Below, in pieces: positions 17,457 to 26,854 of a stretch of DNA of 35,861 nt. Every line of letters begins with the position of its first letter. Position 1 is the stretch's first letter. Origin of the DNA: Pseudomonadota bacterium (GTDB taxonomy: Bacteria > Pseudomonadota > Gammaproteobacteria > UBA1113); contig JAJXVU010000023.1 in assembly GCA_021781965.1 (NCBI GenBank), forward strand, positions 1-35,861, read 5' to 3'. The notes beneath the pieces are model-generated. The model was not told the origin of the DNA, did no database searches, and saw only the letters and a program-made list of their open reading frames with translations. The position numbers were made by a program, and so were the translations under genes.

Positions 17457-17589
17457 GAGAAAATAAGGACCACATTTCCAGCGGCTTATTAACAATCCGT
17501 AGGCAAAAATAACCATTCTATCTCTACAATCATTTCACTTTGAGATGCAATGTAGCGATTGGCTACAGCAAGGCAGGTCAAAATGATGG

Positions 17590-18222
17590 TTATGAATGCG
17601 CAGGAGACATCGGCTCTAAATGGGCATTTTCCAACATTTTTAATACCTGTTTTTCTCTACTGGCGGACCAGGCTGAAGGTAATCCATAATAAGCTAATAT
17701 ATACGCCCCGTTCGTACCTTTAAAGAATTTAGTCGCAATAAAGACCGATTGCTCTTGTTGAGTACCAATTAACTGCCGCATAAAATTCGGATCACAATTT
17801 ATTAGGTAACTAGAATAAGTCACGCTAGAAGCATTATTTTGAGTGATTTTCCAATCTTTGAGTTGGCAGTATTGTGACCAACCATTTTTAACCTCCAAAG
17901 CAGATTGGTTGGGCGAAGTATTGCGTACGATCTCTGGGGCAGCGGCGTATTTATATGCAGCAAATTCTTCACCAATTTTTTGCTGCCAGTTTGTACTCGA
18001 TTCATTATAAGGAAAATAGTCATTTTTATTAAATGCAGCGGATGCAACTATGGGTTGGCCATTCGCATTCCACATATTTTCCTCGGGGAATGGGTAGACA
18101 ATTTTCTGGTTTTGCTCAGAGCTACCATGCGATTGTTCGAACATCGGAGTACAAGAAGCTAGACCGCTGATTAATAATAAAGAAAAAGAAAGAAAAGCCA
18201 TTGTTCTTTTAACAAAATACAT
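17590..18222 (-). CDS. Putative lipoprotein, copy 2
   Basis: A 210-aa paralogue of the neighbouring lipoprotein. The signal peptide starts MYFVKRTMAF and ends in the lipobox LASC, with C24 as the acylated residue. The mature domain keeps the two cysteines (QYCQLKDWK, LINCDPNF), QLIGTQQEQSVF and the NGAYILAYYGLPSAWSASR end. GAGG lies 5 nt before ATG 18222, the same leader as in copy 1. No known domain is recognised; an envelope role is all that can be inferred. The better promoter suggests that this copy is expressed more strongly. Confidence 0.82.
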   Translation of the reverse strand: MYFVKRTMAFLSFSLLLISGLASCTPMFEQSHGSSEQNQKIVYPFPEENMWNANGQPIVASAAFNKNDYFPYNESSTNWQQKIGEEFAAYKYAAAPEIVRNTSPNQSALEVKNGWSQYCQLKDWKITQNNASSVTYSSYLINCDPNFMRQLIGTQQEQSVFIATKFFKGTNGAYILAYYGLPSAWSASREKQVLKMLENAHLEPMSPAHS

Positions 18223-18254
18223 GCTAGCCTCTTAATTAAATAAAAACTTCCCTA

Positions 18255-18283
18255 ATTATATCAGATGATAGTATTTTGTGCAA
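18255..18283 (-). promoter_or_regulatory. Promoter of lipoprotein gene 2
   Basis: Minus-strand TTGCAC (18283-18278), exactly 17 bp, and a consensus TATAAT (18260-18255), 33 bp before the ATG. The divergent oxidoreductase gene starts at 18316, so the two genes share this region. Confidence 0.75.
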
Positions 18284-18315
18284 ATTAGAGATAAAACCTT
18301 TAAAGAGGATAAAAA

Positions 18316-19308
18316 GTGACCACATTTAAAGCCGCTTATTATGATCGCATAGGCAAAGCAGAAGACGTATTAAAACTTGGATCTTTTGAACTGGCCTCAC
18401 CGCAAAATAATGAAGTACAAATTGAAATTGTGACTTCTGCGGTAAATCCATCCGATGTTAAGACGCGTCAAGGTAATAGGGGTCCGCTAACGGTACCTTC
18501 TTTAATCCCTCATAGTGATGGTGCGGGCATAGTTATAGCTTGTGGCACAGCCGTTACTCAGTTTAAACCCGGCGATCGCGTATGGATGTATAACGCTGCT
18601 CGAGAACGAAGTCATGGTACAGCTTCTACTTTAATCAATCTGCCTGTAGAGTTGGTTGTACCTCTAGCCGATAACACTTCTTTTGAAATAGGCGCTTGTT
18701 TGGGTATCCCTGCACTCACCGCCGCGGCTTCCTTATTATCGTTGAACTGTGAACGCGGTGATACTATCATGATTACCGGCGGTGCGGGCGCCGTAAGCAT
18801 GTGCGCCATTCAACTCGCCAAAGTGTTGGGCTTAAAAACCATCACCACGGTGCGCTCAGAAGAAAAAGCACACATCGCTAAACAAATGGGCGCAGATTAT
18901 GTAATCAACACCGCTACAGAAAACGTATTGGATAAAGTCAAACACTACACGCACGATCAATTATTGAATGGCCTCGTCGATGTAGACTTCGGCGGCAATC
19001 TAGATTGGAGTATAGAAGCTTTAAAGCCCAATAGTGCCATTGCAACCTATGCCTCCATGGGAAAAACTGAGCCCGCACTGCCCTTTTATGCGATGATGTT
19101 TAAGCAACTCAGTCTACATTTTATTTTTGCATATATCCTATCTACATCCATGCGCGTACGCGCCATTGACTTAGTACAAAACGCCTTGCGAGAAAATAAG
19201 TTGAATCCATTAATTGCAAAGATCTATGCCTTAGATGACATCATACAAGCACATCTGGCTGTAGAAGCAGGTAACAAAGTAGGTCAGGTATTGATTCGAA
19301 CTAATTGA
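18316..19308 (+). CDS. Zinc-independent MDR-family oxidoreductase (NADPH:quinone reductase-like)
   Basis: A 330-aa medium-chain dehydrogenase/reductase. The N-terminal GroES-like domain contains VTSAVNPSDVKTRQG and HSDGAGIVIACG. The Rossmann domain carries ITGGAGAVSMCAIQLAK (about residues 152-168), the usual NADP(H) loop of quinone reductases. The cysteine and histidine ligands of the catalytic and structural zincs are missing, so it belongs to the zinc-less quinone oxidoreductase/zeta-crystallin group. The C-terminus, AHLAVEAGNKVGQVLI, is typical. The start is GTG 18316 with AGAGG 7 nt upstream. The substrate cannot be told from sequence; likely reduction of quinones or reactive alkenals. 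Confidence 0.88.
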   Translation: MTTFKAAYYDRIGKAEDVLKLGSFELASPQNNEVQIEIVTSAVNPSDVKTRQGNRGPLTVPSLIPHSDGAGIVIACGTAVTQFKPGDRVWMYNAARERSHGTASTLINLPVELVVPLADNTSFEIGACLGIPALTAAASLLSLNCERGDTIMITGGAGAVSMCAIQLAKVLGLKTITTVRSEEKAHIAKQMGADYVINTATENVLDKVKHYTHDQLLNGLVDVDFGGNLDWSIEALKPNSAIATYASMGKTEPALPFYAMMFKQLSLHFIFAYILSTSMRVRAIDLVQNALRENKLNPLIAKIYALDDIIQAHLAVEAGNKVGQVLIRTN

Positions 19309-19321
19309 TAAACAGGAATCC

Positions 19322-19756
19322 TCACTTTACAAATAAATCAGAACTAACCCCGAATCTTTTTTTTAGGCCAATAATTTGCTTTTTAGATAATGGTCTTTCA
19401 CCATTAAGATATTTAGAAACATTAGCTTGTCCAGAAAAAATATCCGCTAAATCTCGTTGATGTAGATTATGTGACTTCATTAGATATTTAACCATATCAA
19501 TTTCATTAAGATCAGAGCCAATAGCAGGATAATTTTCATTATCATATTGCTCCATATTTTCACCTATAATTTGCATAACAATCGCTAATGGATGTTTTTC
19601 ATCATCTCGAACTTCATCAATCAATTGATCCAGAACTTTTTCAAGTCTAGCATATTCTTTAGCATTAGTTGGCTTTTTAAATAGTGAAATAGGCAAATGA
19701 ATTTTATGCTCTGTCACCTTATCTATGTAATCAATGGCTAGGGCTGCTCTAGTCAT
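19322..19756 (-). CDS. higA: HigA-type antitoxin with XRE helix-turn-helix
   Basis: A 144-aa antitoxin of a type II system. The N-terminal half (residues about 1-85) has the HigA-type toxin-binding look (IDYIDKVTEHKIHLP, ARLEKVLDQLIDEV, HPLAIVMQIIGENMEQYDNENYP). The C-terminal half is a Cro/CI helix-turn-helix (MKSHNLHQRDLADIFSGQAN, then VSKYLNGERPLSKKQIIGLK). The start codon overlaps the toxin stop by 4 bp (ATGA, 19756-19753), so the pair is translationally coupled. Toxin first, antitoxin second is the order typical of higBA. It should neutralise HigB and repress the promoter at 20099-20127. Confidence 0.9.
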   Translation of the reverse strand: MTRAALAIDYIDKVTEHKIHLPISLFKKPTNAKEYARLEKVLDQLIDEVRDDEKHPLAIVMQIIGENMEQYDNENYPAIGSDLNEIDMVKYLMKSHNLHQRDLADIFSGQANVSKYLNGERPLSKKQIIGLKKRFGVSSDLFVK

Positions 19757-20061
19757 AATTCACCTCTCTTTAACTTAATCTGGTTATACGGCCTACTATA
19801 TTCAGCATGAGTCCATATCGTTCTGATATAACAAAGCTGTCTATTGTAATGGATAGCGGTAATTAACCGATAGTTATTACCGCCAATATTAAAAACGGTA
19901 TATCCATAAACGGCATCAACACTATTAAATCTTTCTCGTAATAAAGTGATGTCTTTTGCATCAGTTTCCTGCATTTTTATATACCATTCCACTAATGGTA
20001 ATTCCGCCTGCGCATTATCTTTTAAGTAGTCTCTTATTTTCTTTTTTGAAATAATGCGCAA
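19753..20061 (-). CDS. higB: HigB-family mRNA interferase toxin
   Basis: A RelE-superfamily toxin that cuts ribosome-bound mRNA. It matches the HigB_toxin family along its length: RIISKKKIRDYL at the start, LPLVEWYIKMQETD, LRERFNSVDAVYGYTVFNIGGNNYRLITAIHYNRQ, then CYIRTIWTHAEYSR. The outermost possible start is GTG 20073, but its AAAGG lies directly against it. Relatives begin at the residue corresponding to TTG 20061 (MRIISKK), about 12 nt after AAAGG, so I prefer 20061 and 102 aa; this is uncertain by 4 codons. There is no frameshift, so the toxin appears intact. Confidence 0.9.
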   Translation of the reverse strand: MRIISKKKIRDYLKDNAQAELPLVEWYIKMQETDAKDITLLRERFNSVDAVYGYTVFNIGGNNYRLITAIHYNRQLCYIRTIWTHAEYSRPYNQIKLKRGEL

Positions 20062-20098
20062 TTTAGAAATCACCCTTTAGCAATTCTACCCATTGAGA

Positions 20099-20127
20099 AG
20101 TATATATCTAATTGACATATATGTCAA
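20099..20127 (-). promoter_or_regulatory. higBA promoter with palindromic operator
   Basis: Minus-strand TTGACA (20127-20122), exactly 17 bp, and TATACT (20104-20099) make a near-consensus sigma-70 promoter. The -35 lies within a perfect 16-bp palindrome, TTGACATATATGTCAA (20112-20127), and a further GACATA half-site follows at 20131-20136. HigA most likely binds here to repress its own operon. The predicted leader is about 30 nt. Confidence 0.8.
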
Positions 20128-20360
20128 ACAGACATAGTAACCCACCTTGTTTTCCCGCCGAAGCTCCTAACCAGCCTCATGTGGTTATGATAAAAATATT
20201 ATTATATACATAAAACAGCTTCCGGGCAATGACCTCTGTGAATAGCTATCATAGTTTCGATAAAAAGACTTCTTTTTATACAAAAATACAGGGATGGCTT
20301 CTACCACTGATTACCGTTAAAATAGCTGGTTCAGAAAAACAGTATAGCGAACTCAAAACA

Positions 20361-23300
20361 ATGACTTACACGCCTTGGCAACCGCCCTTAGTAGCAAACA
20401 CGCACCAAAGCTGGTCTGGCTTGCCCTTAAGCGCCCAATCTTTGGCCATTAGCCGTTTTGCACGGCAGCATCGAGGCTGGACCATCGTCATTGCGGCTAC
20501 TACCCTACAAGCGCAACAGTTGTTGGATGAGATCGCCTATTTTACAGAAGATAAAAATCTTTCCTTGTGGTTGTTTCCCGATTGGGAAACCCTGGCTTAT
20601 GACGCTTTTTCGCCACACGAAGACATTATTTCCAATCGCTTGAAGATCTTGTCGCAATCACAACGCTTAGAACAAGGCATTTTAATCGTTTCTATCGCTA
20701 CCTTATTACAACGTTTAGCACCCAAGCAATATGTCAGCGCGCGTGCCTTCTATTTAAAAATAGGGCAAATTTTAGATCTGACTTCTTTCACCCGACAATT
20801 GCAACAAGCGGGTTATCACGCCGTATCACAAGTGTATACGCATGGTGAGTACGCCTGCCGCGGTTCTATCATCGATTTATTCCCCATGGGCAGCACGACT
20901 CCCTTTCGCATCGATTTATTAGATAATGAAATCGACAGCATCCGCACTTTCGATTGTGACAGCCAATTGTCCTTAGAGAAAGTTTCTACTATAGACATTT
21001 TACCCGCACGCGAATTTGCCTTGGACGACGACAGCTTGCAACTCTTCAGACGTCAATGGCGCGAGACCTTCAGCGGCGACCCAATGCGTTCTCCTTTTTA
21101 TCAAAGCATACAAAATGGTCTTATTCCTGGTGGCGCCGAATATTACTTACCCTTATTTCACCCGCATACGCACACTTTATTCGATTATCTGCATAAAAAC
21201 AGTTATTTCTTTCTACCTGCAAATTATAACGACCTCAGTCAGGCCTGCGCCAATGAATGGCAAGATCGCTATGAACGCCGCCAACTAGACAACTCTAGAC
21301 CTTTATTGCCACCAGAGCGTTTATTCATATCTCCAACTGAATTCAAATCATTAGTACAAAAGGTTGAAAATAAAGCTTGTTTGTTAAGCGATATCATATT
21401 GAAGAATAGCACTGGCTTTGCGTTAACAGCAGCGCCAGTACTCACTATACATCCACAGAAAAAATCCGCATTGCAAGATATCATCGACTATCAACAACAA
21501 AGCACTATGCGTTTATTGATCTGCGCCCACAGCATGGGACGACGACAGTTTAATCAAGACTTTTTTGCGAAACTTGGCCTAGAATTACCTGCAGTGCATA
21601 GCTTAGATGAATTCTTACAAAGCACACTGCCCTTAGCCATTATCACCGCTCCATTATATGATGATTTCAGCTGCCCGCCCTTGCATATTACTTTGATCAA
21701 CGAAGCGCGTTTATGGGGACAAAAGGTTAGCGTCAGCGAAAGAAAAAGTACGCGTCGCGAAAAACGCTACAGCGATGATTTTGCCAATCTCGCTGATTTG
21801 TCATTGGGCTCGGCAGTCGTGCATTTAGATTATGGCATAGGTCGTTATGAAGGATTGGTGGTGCTAGAGGCAGGCGGCCAAAAGGGCGAATATTTATTAT
21901 TATCTTACGAAAATAACGACAAATTATATGTGCCCGTATCTTCATTGCATTTGATCTCACGCTACAGCGGCGTTCATTCGGAAGAAGTATCCTTAAGCCA
22001 TTTGGGTAGCGCTCAATGGCAAAAGGCCAAAGAAAAAGCGCTGGCTAAAGCACGCGACACCGCCGCTGAATTACTGGCTTTATACGCGAAGCGCAGCGCC
22101 TTGACGGGCCATCACTTTAATATAGACGAATTGGAATACCAACAATTTTGCCAAGGCTTTGCCTTTGAAGAAACGGTAGACCAGCAACAAGCCATAGACG
22201 CGGTGATTGCCGATATGGCCGCGGATACACCCATGGATCGCCTAGTCTGTGGCGACGTGGGTTTTGGTAAAACGGAAGTCGCCATGCGCGCGGCTTTCAT
22301 CGCCGTTATGAATAAAAAACAAGTGGCCATCTTAGTGCCCACGACTCTCTTGGCCGAACAACATTATGCTTCTTTTCTAGATCGCTTTGCCGATTGGCCC
22401 GTCAGCATCGCCGCCTTATCGCGTTTTCAATCGACTAAAGCACAACATACTATTTTAGCTCAATTGGCCGAAGGCACTGTAGACATCGTCATCGGCACCC
22501 ATAAATTGATTCAACCGCAGGTAAAATTTAAAAATCTAGGCTTGGTGATCATCGACGAAGAGCATCGTTTTGGCGTGCAACAAAAAGAAAAATTAAAAAC
22601 CCTACGCGCAGAAATTGATATATTAACCTTAACGGCAACGCCTATTCCACGTACGCTGAATATGGCCATTGCCGATCTGCGCCAATTATCCATTATAGGC
22701 ACACCGCCGCCGCGTCGTTTGGCCATTAAAACCTTTTTACATGAATATGATTCTGGCTTAGTACGCGAAGCCATTTTGCGCGAGATTCATCGCGGCGGCC
22801 AAGTGTATTTTTTACATAACGATGTGTCGCAAATAGAACGTATCGCACAAGAATTGCAAACCTTGGTCCCTGAGGCAAGCTTCCACACCGCCCACGGGCA
22901 AATGCATGAACGCGAGCTAGAACGCATTATGGGAGATTTCTATCATCAACGCTTTAATGTGTTGGTATGCACCACCATCATCGAAACGGGTATCGATATA
23001 CCCACTGCAAATACGATTTTAATCAATAGGGCCGATCGCTTTGGCTTGGCACAATTACATCAGCTGCGTGGCCGTGTGGGCCGTTCGCACCATCAAGCCT
23101 ATGCTTATTTATTCGTGCCCGAAATGACGCTGCTCAATAAGGATGCGCAAAGGCGTTTAGAAGCCATCACCGCATACGATGCCTTAGGTGTAGGCTTTAT
23201 CTTAGCGACTCATGATTTAGAAATTCGTGGCGCGGGGGAATTATTAGGCGAAGATCAAAGCGGGCAAATTCAAAGCGTAGGCTTAACCCTGTATAGCGAA

Positions 23301-23822
23301 TTATTGGAAAAAGCCGTTAACAGCTTAAAAAATGGTGACCCTATAGACTTTTGGCCGGATACCACGGAAATTAAAATCAATCTTCCCACCTTAATTCCAG
23401 ATGATTATCTGCCCGACATTCATGAGCGCTTAGTATTATACAAACGCATTTCTGCCGCCAAGAATAATGCTGACTTGGATACCTTGCAAATCGAAATGAT
23501 AGACCGCTTTGGCTTATTGCCTGAGCCCACGCGCCATTTGTTTGTCGTTACCACCTTAAAACTAAAAGCTAAAGATTTGGGTATCATTCGCATCGATGCC
23601 AACGAACAAGGCGGTAAAATAGAATTCGCGGCTAAACCCAATATCGATTTAGCCAAGCTCATCGAATTGATTCAAAGCGATCCTAAGAGCTATAAGCTAG
23701 AAAACGCCCAAATACTGCGATTTCATGTTAAACTGGAAAATAGTCAACAGCGTTTACCGTGGCTGATGAATTTATTGGAACGATTACAGGATACCAATCA
23801 TGACCTTACAAAACACCATTGA
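20361..23822 (+). CDS. mfd: Transcription-repair coupling factor
   Basis: Mfd removes RNA polymerase stalled at DNA lesions and recruits UvrA. The N-terminal UvrB-like module ([58 protein letters not shown]) is followed by the RNA polymerase-interacting domain ([16 protein letters not shown]). The RecG-like motor comes next, with Walker [12 protein letters not shown] near residue 631, the DEEH box near 731 and [10 protein letters not shown], and then the C-terminal regulatory domain. The open frame extends to ATG 20229, but starting at ATG 20361 gives 1153 aa, close to E. coli Mfd (1148), and homology begins near there. The ribosome site is weak at both. Its end overlaps the start of dapD by 23 bp. 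Confidence 0.95.
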   Translation: MTYTPWQPPLVANTHQSWSGLPLSAQSLAISRFARQHRGWTIVIAATTLQAQQLLDEIAYFTEDKNLSLWLFPDWETLAYDAFSPHEDIISNRLKILSQSQRLEQGILIVSIATLLQRLAPKQYVSARAFYLKIGQILDLTSFTRQLQQAGYHAVSQVYTHGEYACRGSIIDLFPMGSTTPFRIDLLDNEIDSIRTFDCDSQLSLEKVSTIDILPAREFALDDDSLQLFRRQWRETFSGDPMRSPFYQSIQNGLIPGGAEYYLPLFHPHTHTLFDYLHKNSYFFLPANYNDLSQACANEWQDRYERRQLDNSRPLLPPERLFISPTEFKSLVQKVENKACLLSDIILKNSTGFALTAAPVLTIHPQKKSALQDIIDYQQQSTMRLLICAHSMGRRQFNQDFFAKLGLELPAVHSLDEFLQSTLPLAIITAPLYDDFSCPPLHITLINEARLWGQKVSVSERKSTRREKRYSDDFANLADLSLGSAVVHLDYGIGRYEGLVVLEAGGQKGEYLLLSYENNDKLYVPVSSLHLISRYSGVHSEEVSLSHLGSAQWQKAKEKALAKARDTAAELLALYAKRSALTGHHFNIDELEYQQFCQGFAFEETVDQQQAIDAVIADMAADTPMDRLVCGDVGFGKTEVAMRAAFIAVMNKKQVAILVPTTLLAEQHYASFLDRFADWPVSIAALSRFQSTKAQHTILAQLAEGTVDIVIGTHKLIQPQVKFKNLGLVIIDEEHRFGVQQKEKLKTLRAEIDILTLTATPIPRTLNMAIADLRQLSIIGTPPPRRLAIKTFLHEYDSGLVREAILREIHRGGQVYFLHNDVSQIERIAQELQTLVPEASFHTAHGQMHERELERIMGDFYHQRFNVLVCTTIIETGIDIPTANTILINRADRFGLAQLHQLRGRVGRSHHQAYAYLFVPEMTLLNKDAQRRLEAITAYDALGVGFILATHDLEIRGAGELLGEDQSGQIQSVGLTLYSELLEKAVNSLKNGDPIDFWPDTTEIKINLPTLIPDDYLPDIHERLVLYKRISAAKNNADLDTLQIEMIDRFGLLPEPTRHLFVVTTLKLKAKDLGIIRIDANEQGGKIEFAAKPNIDLAKLIELIQSDPKSYKLENAQILRFHVKLENSQQRLPWLMNLLERLQDTNHDLTKHH

Positions 23823-24636
23823 ACAAGCCTTTGACAAGCGCTTAGAATACAGTCCAGAAAACGTGCCGTCCGCTATACGCGCTGCCGTGGACGAAGTCAT
23901 CGCCGAGCTGAATAGCGGCCGTCAGCGTATTGCTGAAAAAATCGATGGCCATTGGCAGGTGAATACCTGGCTTAAAAAGGCGGTATTATTGTCGTTTCGT
24001 ATTACCCCTAGCCATATTGTAGACGGCGGCTTTACCCAATATTATGACAAAGTCCCTTTAAAATTTAGCCACTACACGGCTGCCGATTGGGCTGCTCAGG
24101 GCATACGCGCTGTGCCTACGGCGCAAGTTCGTAAAGGCGCATTTATCGCTAAGAATACGGTACTCATGCCTTCTTATGTGAATATAGCCGCCTACATAGA
24201 CAGCGGTACTTTAGTAGATACCTGGGCTACGGTAGGCTCTTGTGCTCAAGTCGGTAAGAATGTACATCTTTCCGGTGGTGTAGGCTTGGGCGGCATCTTA
24301 GAACCCGTACAAGCCGCTCCTACTATCATCGAAGACAATTGTTTTATAGGTGCGCGCTCAGAGATCGTAGAGGGCGTTATAGTCGAAGAAAACTCCGTCA
24401 TTTCTATGGGCGTTTACATAGGTCAAAGCACTAAAATTTACAATCGCCAAACGGGTCAAATTAGCTATGGCCGCGTGCCTGCAGGCTCCGTAGTGGTCCC
24501 AGGCGCATTACCCGCTGCCAATGGCAGTCATAGTCTCTATTGTGCCGTCATCATCAAAACGATCGATGCCAAAACGCGCGAAAAAGTGGCTTTGAATGAA
24601 TTATTGCGCGAGGCAGAGGTATCCAATCATGACTGA
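23800..24636 (+). CDS. dapD: 2,3,4,5-tetrahydropyridine-2,6-dicarboxylate N-succinyltransferase
   Basis: A 278-aa enzyme of the succinylase branch of lysine/meso-diaminopimelate synthesis; it transfers succinyl from succinyl-CoA to tetrahydrodipicolinate. An N-terminal helical domain precedes a left-handed beta-helix of hexapeptide repeats (from about residue 100: [37 protein letters not shown]). [13 protein letters not shown] and [18 protein letters not shown] are canonical DapD segments. It begins inside the end of mfd and its own end overlaps dapE by 8 bp, which implies translational coupling with the next step but one of the pathway. Confidence 0.97.
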   Translation: MTLQNTIEQAFDKRLEYSPENVPSAIRAAVDEVIAELNSGRQRIAEKIDGHWQVNTWLKKAVLLSFRITPSHIVDGGFTQYYDKVPLKFSHYTAADWAAQGIRAVPTAQVRKGAFIAKNTVLMPSYVNIAAYIDSGTLVDTWATVGSCAQVGKNVHLSGGVGLGGILEPVQAAPTIIEDNCFIGARSEIVEGVIVEENSVISMGVYIGQSTKIYNRQTGQISYGRVPAGSVVVPGALPAANGSHSLYCAVIIKTIDAKTREKVALNELLREAEVSNHD

Positions 24637-25765
24637 TTTTTCTGCGGTTTTAGAATTGGCTCAAGCGTTAATCGCCATTCCTTCTATTACGCCTGAAGAT
24701 AAGGGTTGCCAGGAACTGATCAAAAGCAGATTAATTCCTCTAGGCTTTACCTGTCACGATATACCTTATGAAAATGCTCATAATTTATGGGCAACCTATG
24801 GCTCAGGTGCGCCGGTCGTGGTATTAGCCGGTCATACCGATGTGGTCAGTGCGGGCGATGAAAAAGATTGGGGCTACCCTCCTTTTGCTGCTACCATTGC
24901 GGATGGATATTTACATGGTCGTGGCGCCTTGGATATGAAAGGAGGACTCGCAGCACAACTGGCGGCTGCAATGGCCTTTGTGCAGCAATACCCGGATTTT
25001 AAGGGTACTTTGGCATTCTTGATCACCAGCGCCGAAGAAGGTCCTTCCCATATCGGAACGCCCATTGTTTTGAAATATTTAAAACAGATTGGCCAAAGCA
25101 TAGATTACTGCTTAATAGGCGAACCTTCTAGCGACAAACAAGTAGGCGATATGCTGCGGGTCGGCAGGCGCGGCTCCTTGCATGGACAATTAACCGTACA
25201 CGGCAAGGCAGGTCACGTGGCTTATCCACATCTAGCCGATAATCCCATACACAAATTGGGCTTGTTTATACACGATTGGACGCAGATAAAATGGGATCAT
25301 CCCCCAGAAGAATTTCCAGCCACCACGCTGCAAATTACCGACGTGAGCACCGGCAATACCATGCACAATGTCATTCCGGGGAAAGTAAGTATGCGCTTTA
25401 ATTTGCGTTTTTCTCCCGCCATTACGCCACAAGAAATTAAGGAAAAAACGGTTGCCTTATTAGAGCATCACGGTTTACGCCATGAATTGTCGTGGGACTT
25501 AAGTGGTGATCCCTTTTTAACTGTACCTGGTACTTTATTAGATTGTTGTGATAAAATCATAAAGCAACTGAGGAATATTTTGCCCCAACACTCCACGGCA
25601 GGCGGTACCTCCGATGGTCGTTTTATCGCTAAAATGTGCCCAGAAGTGGTGGAATTAGGACTGTGTCATAGTGGCATACACGAAGCGAATGAGTGTGTGC
25701 GTATCAGCGACCTCACTGATTTAAGTGAAATTTATCATGCACTTTTAAAAGAGTTATTATTATGA
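24629..25765 (+). CDS. dapE: Succinyl-diaminopimelate desuccinylase
   Basis: A 378-aa dinuclear zinc hydrolase of the M20 family that releases L,L-diaminopimelate and succinate. Metal and catalytic residues are H69 and D71 (GHTDVV), D102 ([10 protein letters not shown]), E136/E137 ([11 protein letters not shown]), and a C-terminal His in HSGIHEANE. An in-frame TTG-side extension to 24596 would add 11 residues. AGAGGT sits 8 nt before ATG 24629 and the protein then has the normal DapE length, so 24629 is chosen. It overlaps dapD by 8 bp and ddl by 4 bp (ATGA). Confidence 0.96.
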   Translation: MTDFSAVLELAQALIAIPSITPEDKGCQELIKSRLIPLGFTCHDIPYENAHNLWATYGSGAPVVVLAGHTDVVSAGDEKDWGYPPFAATIADGYLHGRGALDMKGGLAAQLAAAMAFVQQYPDFKGTLAFLITSAEEGPSHIGTPIVLKYLKQIGQSIDYCLIGEPSSDKQVGDMLRVGRRGSLHGQLTVHGKAGHVAYPHLADNPIHKLGLFIHDWTQIKWDHPPEEFPATTLQITDVSTGNTMHNVIPGKVSMRFNLRFSPAITPQEIKEKTVALLEHHGLRHELSWDLSGDPFLTVPGTLLDCCDKIIKQLRNILPQHSTAGGTSDGRFIAKMCPEVVELGLCHSGIHEANECVRISDLTDLSEIYHALLKELLL

Positions 25766-26823
25766 AGAAAAATATTGCCGTAATCTACGGCGGCCAATCT
25801 GCTGAACATGGTGTTTCCTTAAAATCGGCTGAATTTATTTTAAAAAGTATAGATCAAACAAAATATACCCCTTATGCCATCGTCATAGAAAAAGAAAGCG
25901 GTCTTTGGTACTTACAACCGAAAATCTCCTTTCCCTTATTAGAAGTAAACACCGCACCAGAAAACTTAGTAAGTTTATTGCCTGATCATAAACTCTATCA
26001 TGTGCATACTAACGTAGTGAGCGATGCCATCGATGTGGTCTTTCCCGTGTTGCATGGCCCTAATGGCGAAGACGGTACATTACAAGGCTTATTACAACTA
26101 ATAGGCTTGCCTTTTGTAGGCGCCAATTGTTTGGGTTCGGCCGTAGCCATGGATAAAGACGTTTCTAAACGCTTGCTGCGCGACGCGGGGATACCCATCG
26201 CCCCCTTTAAAACAGTGCGTTATCATGAATTAGAAACTGTTAATACAACGGAGTTATTAAAAGGCATCGGTTTACCCTGCTTTGTGAAACCGGCCAATAT
26301 GGGTTCGTCTTATGGCATCAGCAAGGTCAATAAAGCCGAAGATCTGCACGCAGCTATAGTACTGGCGTTTAAATACGATCATAAAGTGTTGATAGAAGCG
26401 GCTATCGTGGGTCGTGAAGTAGAATGCTCCGTGATGGGCAATGATTTTCCAGTGGTGACCAACCCTTGCGAAATTAAGGTCACACGCGAATATTACGATT
26501 TTACTGCAAAATACGATGACAACGGCGGTACAGAGTTTATAATCCCGGCCGTCATGGAACCGGCACTACAAGAAAAAGTAAAAGCCTTGGCCTTAAAAGC
26601 GTATTTCTGTTTAGATTGTCGCGGCATGGCTCGAGTCGATTGTTTCTTGACTAAAGACGGCACCGTTTACATCAATGAACTCAATACCATTCCCGGCTTT
26701 ACCGCCATGAGCATGTATCCACGCATGTGGCAAGCCAGCGGCGTAGATGGTCCTGCCTTGGTGAAAAAATTAATAGACTATGCGTTTGAGGCTTTTGATC
26801 AGCAGCAGAATTTGTTGGTGTAA
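25762..26823 (+). CDS. ddl: D-alanine--D-alanine ligase
   Basis: A 353-aa ATP-grasp enzyme making the D-Ala-D-Ala end of the peptidoglycan precursor. The N-terminus VIYGGQSAEHGVSLKSA includes E15, VLHGPNGEDGTLQGLL follows, and the ATP-grasp core has FVKPANMGSSYGISKV. The omega-loop YDFTAKYDD contains the Tyr that favours D-alanine over D-lactate, and ELNTIPGFTAMSMYPRMW carries the Mg ligands. The length fits the longer DdlA-type subgroup. The start overlaps the dapE stop (ATGA). Placing it after dapD and dapE joins two inputs of the peptide stem of peptidoglycan in one transcription unit. Confidence 0.96.
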   Translation: MKKNIAVIYGGQSAEHGVSLKSAEFILKSIDQTKYTPYAIVIEKESGLWYLQPKISFPLLEVNTAPENLVSLLPDHKLYHVHTNVVSDAIDVVFPVLHGPNGEDGTLQGLLQLIGLPFVGANCLGSAVAMDKDVSKRLLRDAGIPIAPFKTVRYHELETVNTTELLKGIGLPCFVKPANMGSSYGISKVNKAEDLHAAIVLAFKYDHKVLIEAAIVGREVECSVMGNDFPVVTNPCEIKVTREYYDFTAKYDDNGGTEFIIPAVMEPALQEKVKALALKAYFCLDCRGMARVDCFLTKDGTVYINELNTIPGFTAMSMYPRMWQASGVDGPALVKKLIDYAFEAFDQQQNLLV

Positions 26824-26854
26824 ATTCACCATAAAAACTCCTAGATCCATATAA

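Larger units (their letters stand above)
17551..18283. repeat. Tandem duplication, right copy (lipoprotein gene 2 with flanks)
   Basis: Right copy of the unit described at 16746-17456. The strongest identity is at the gene 3' ends, where long stretches are unchanged. The signal-peptide region and the N-terminal third of the mature protein have diverged most. Confidence 0.85.
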
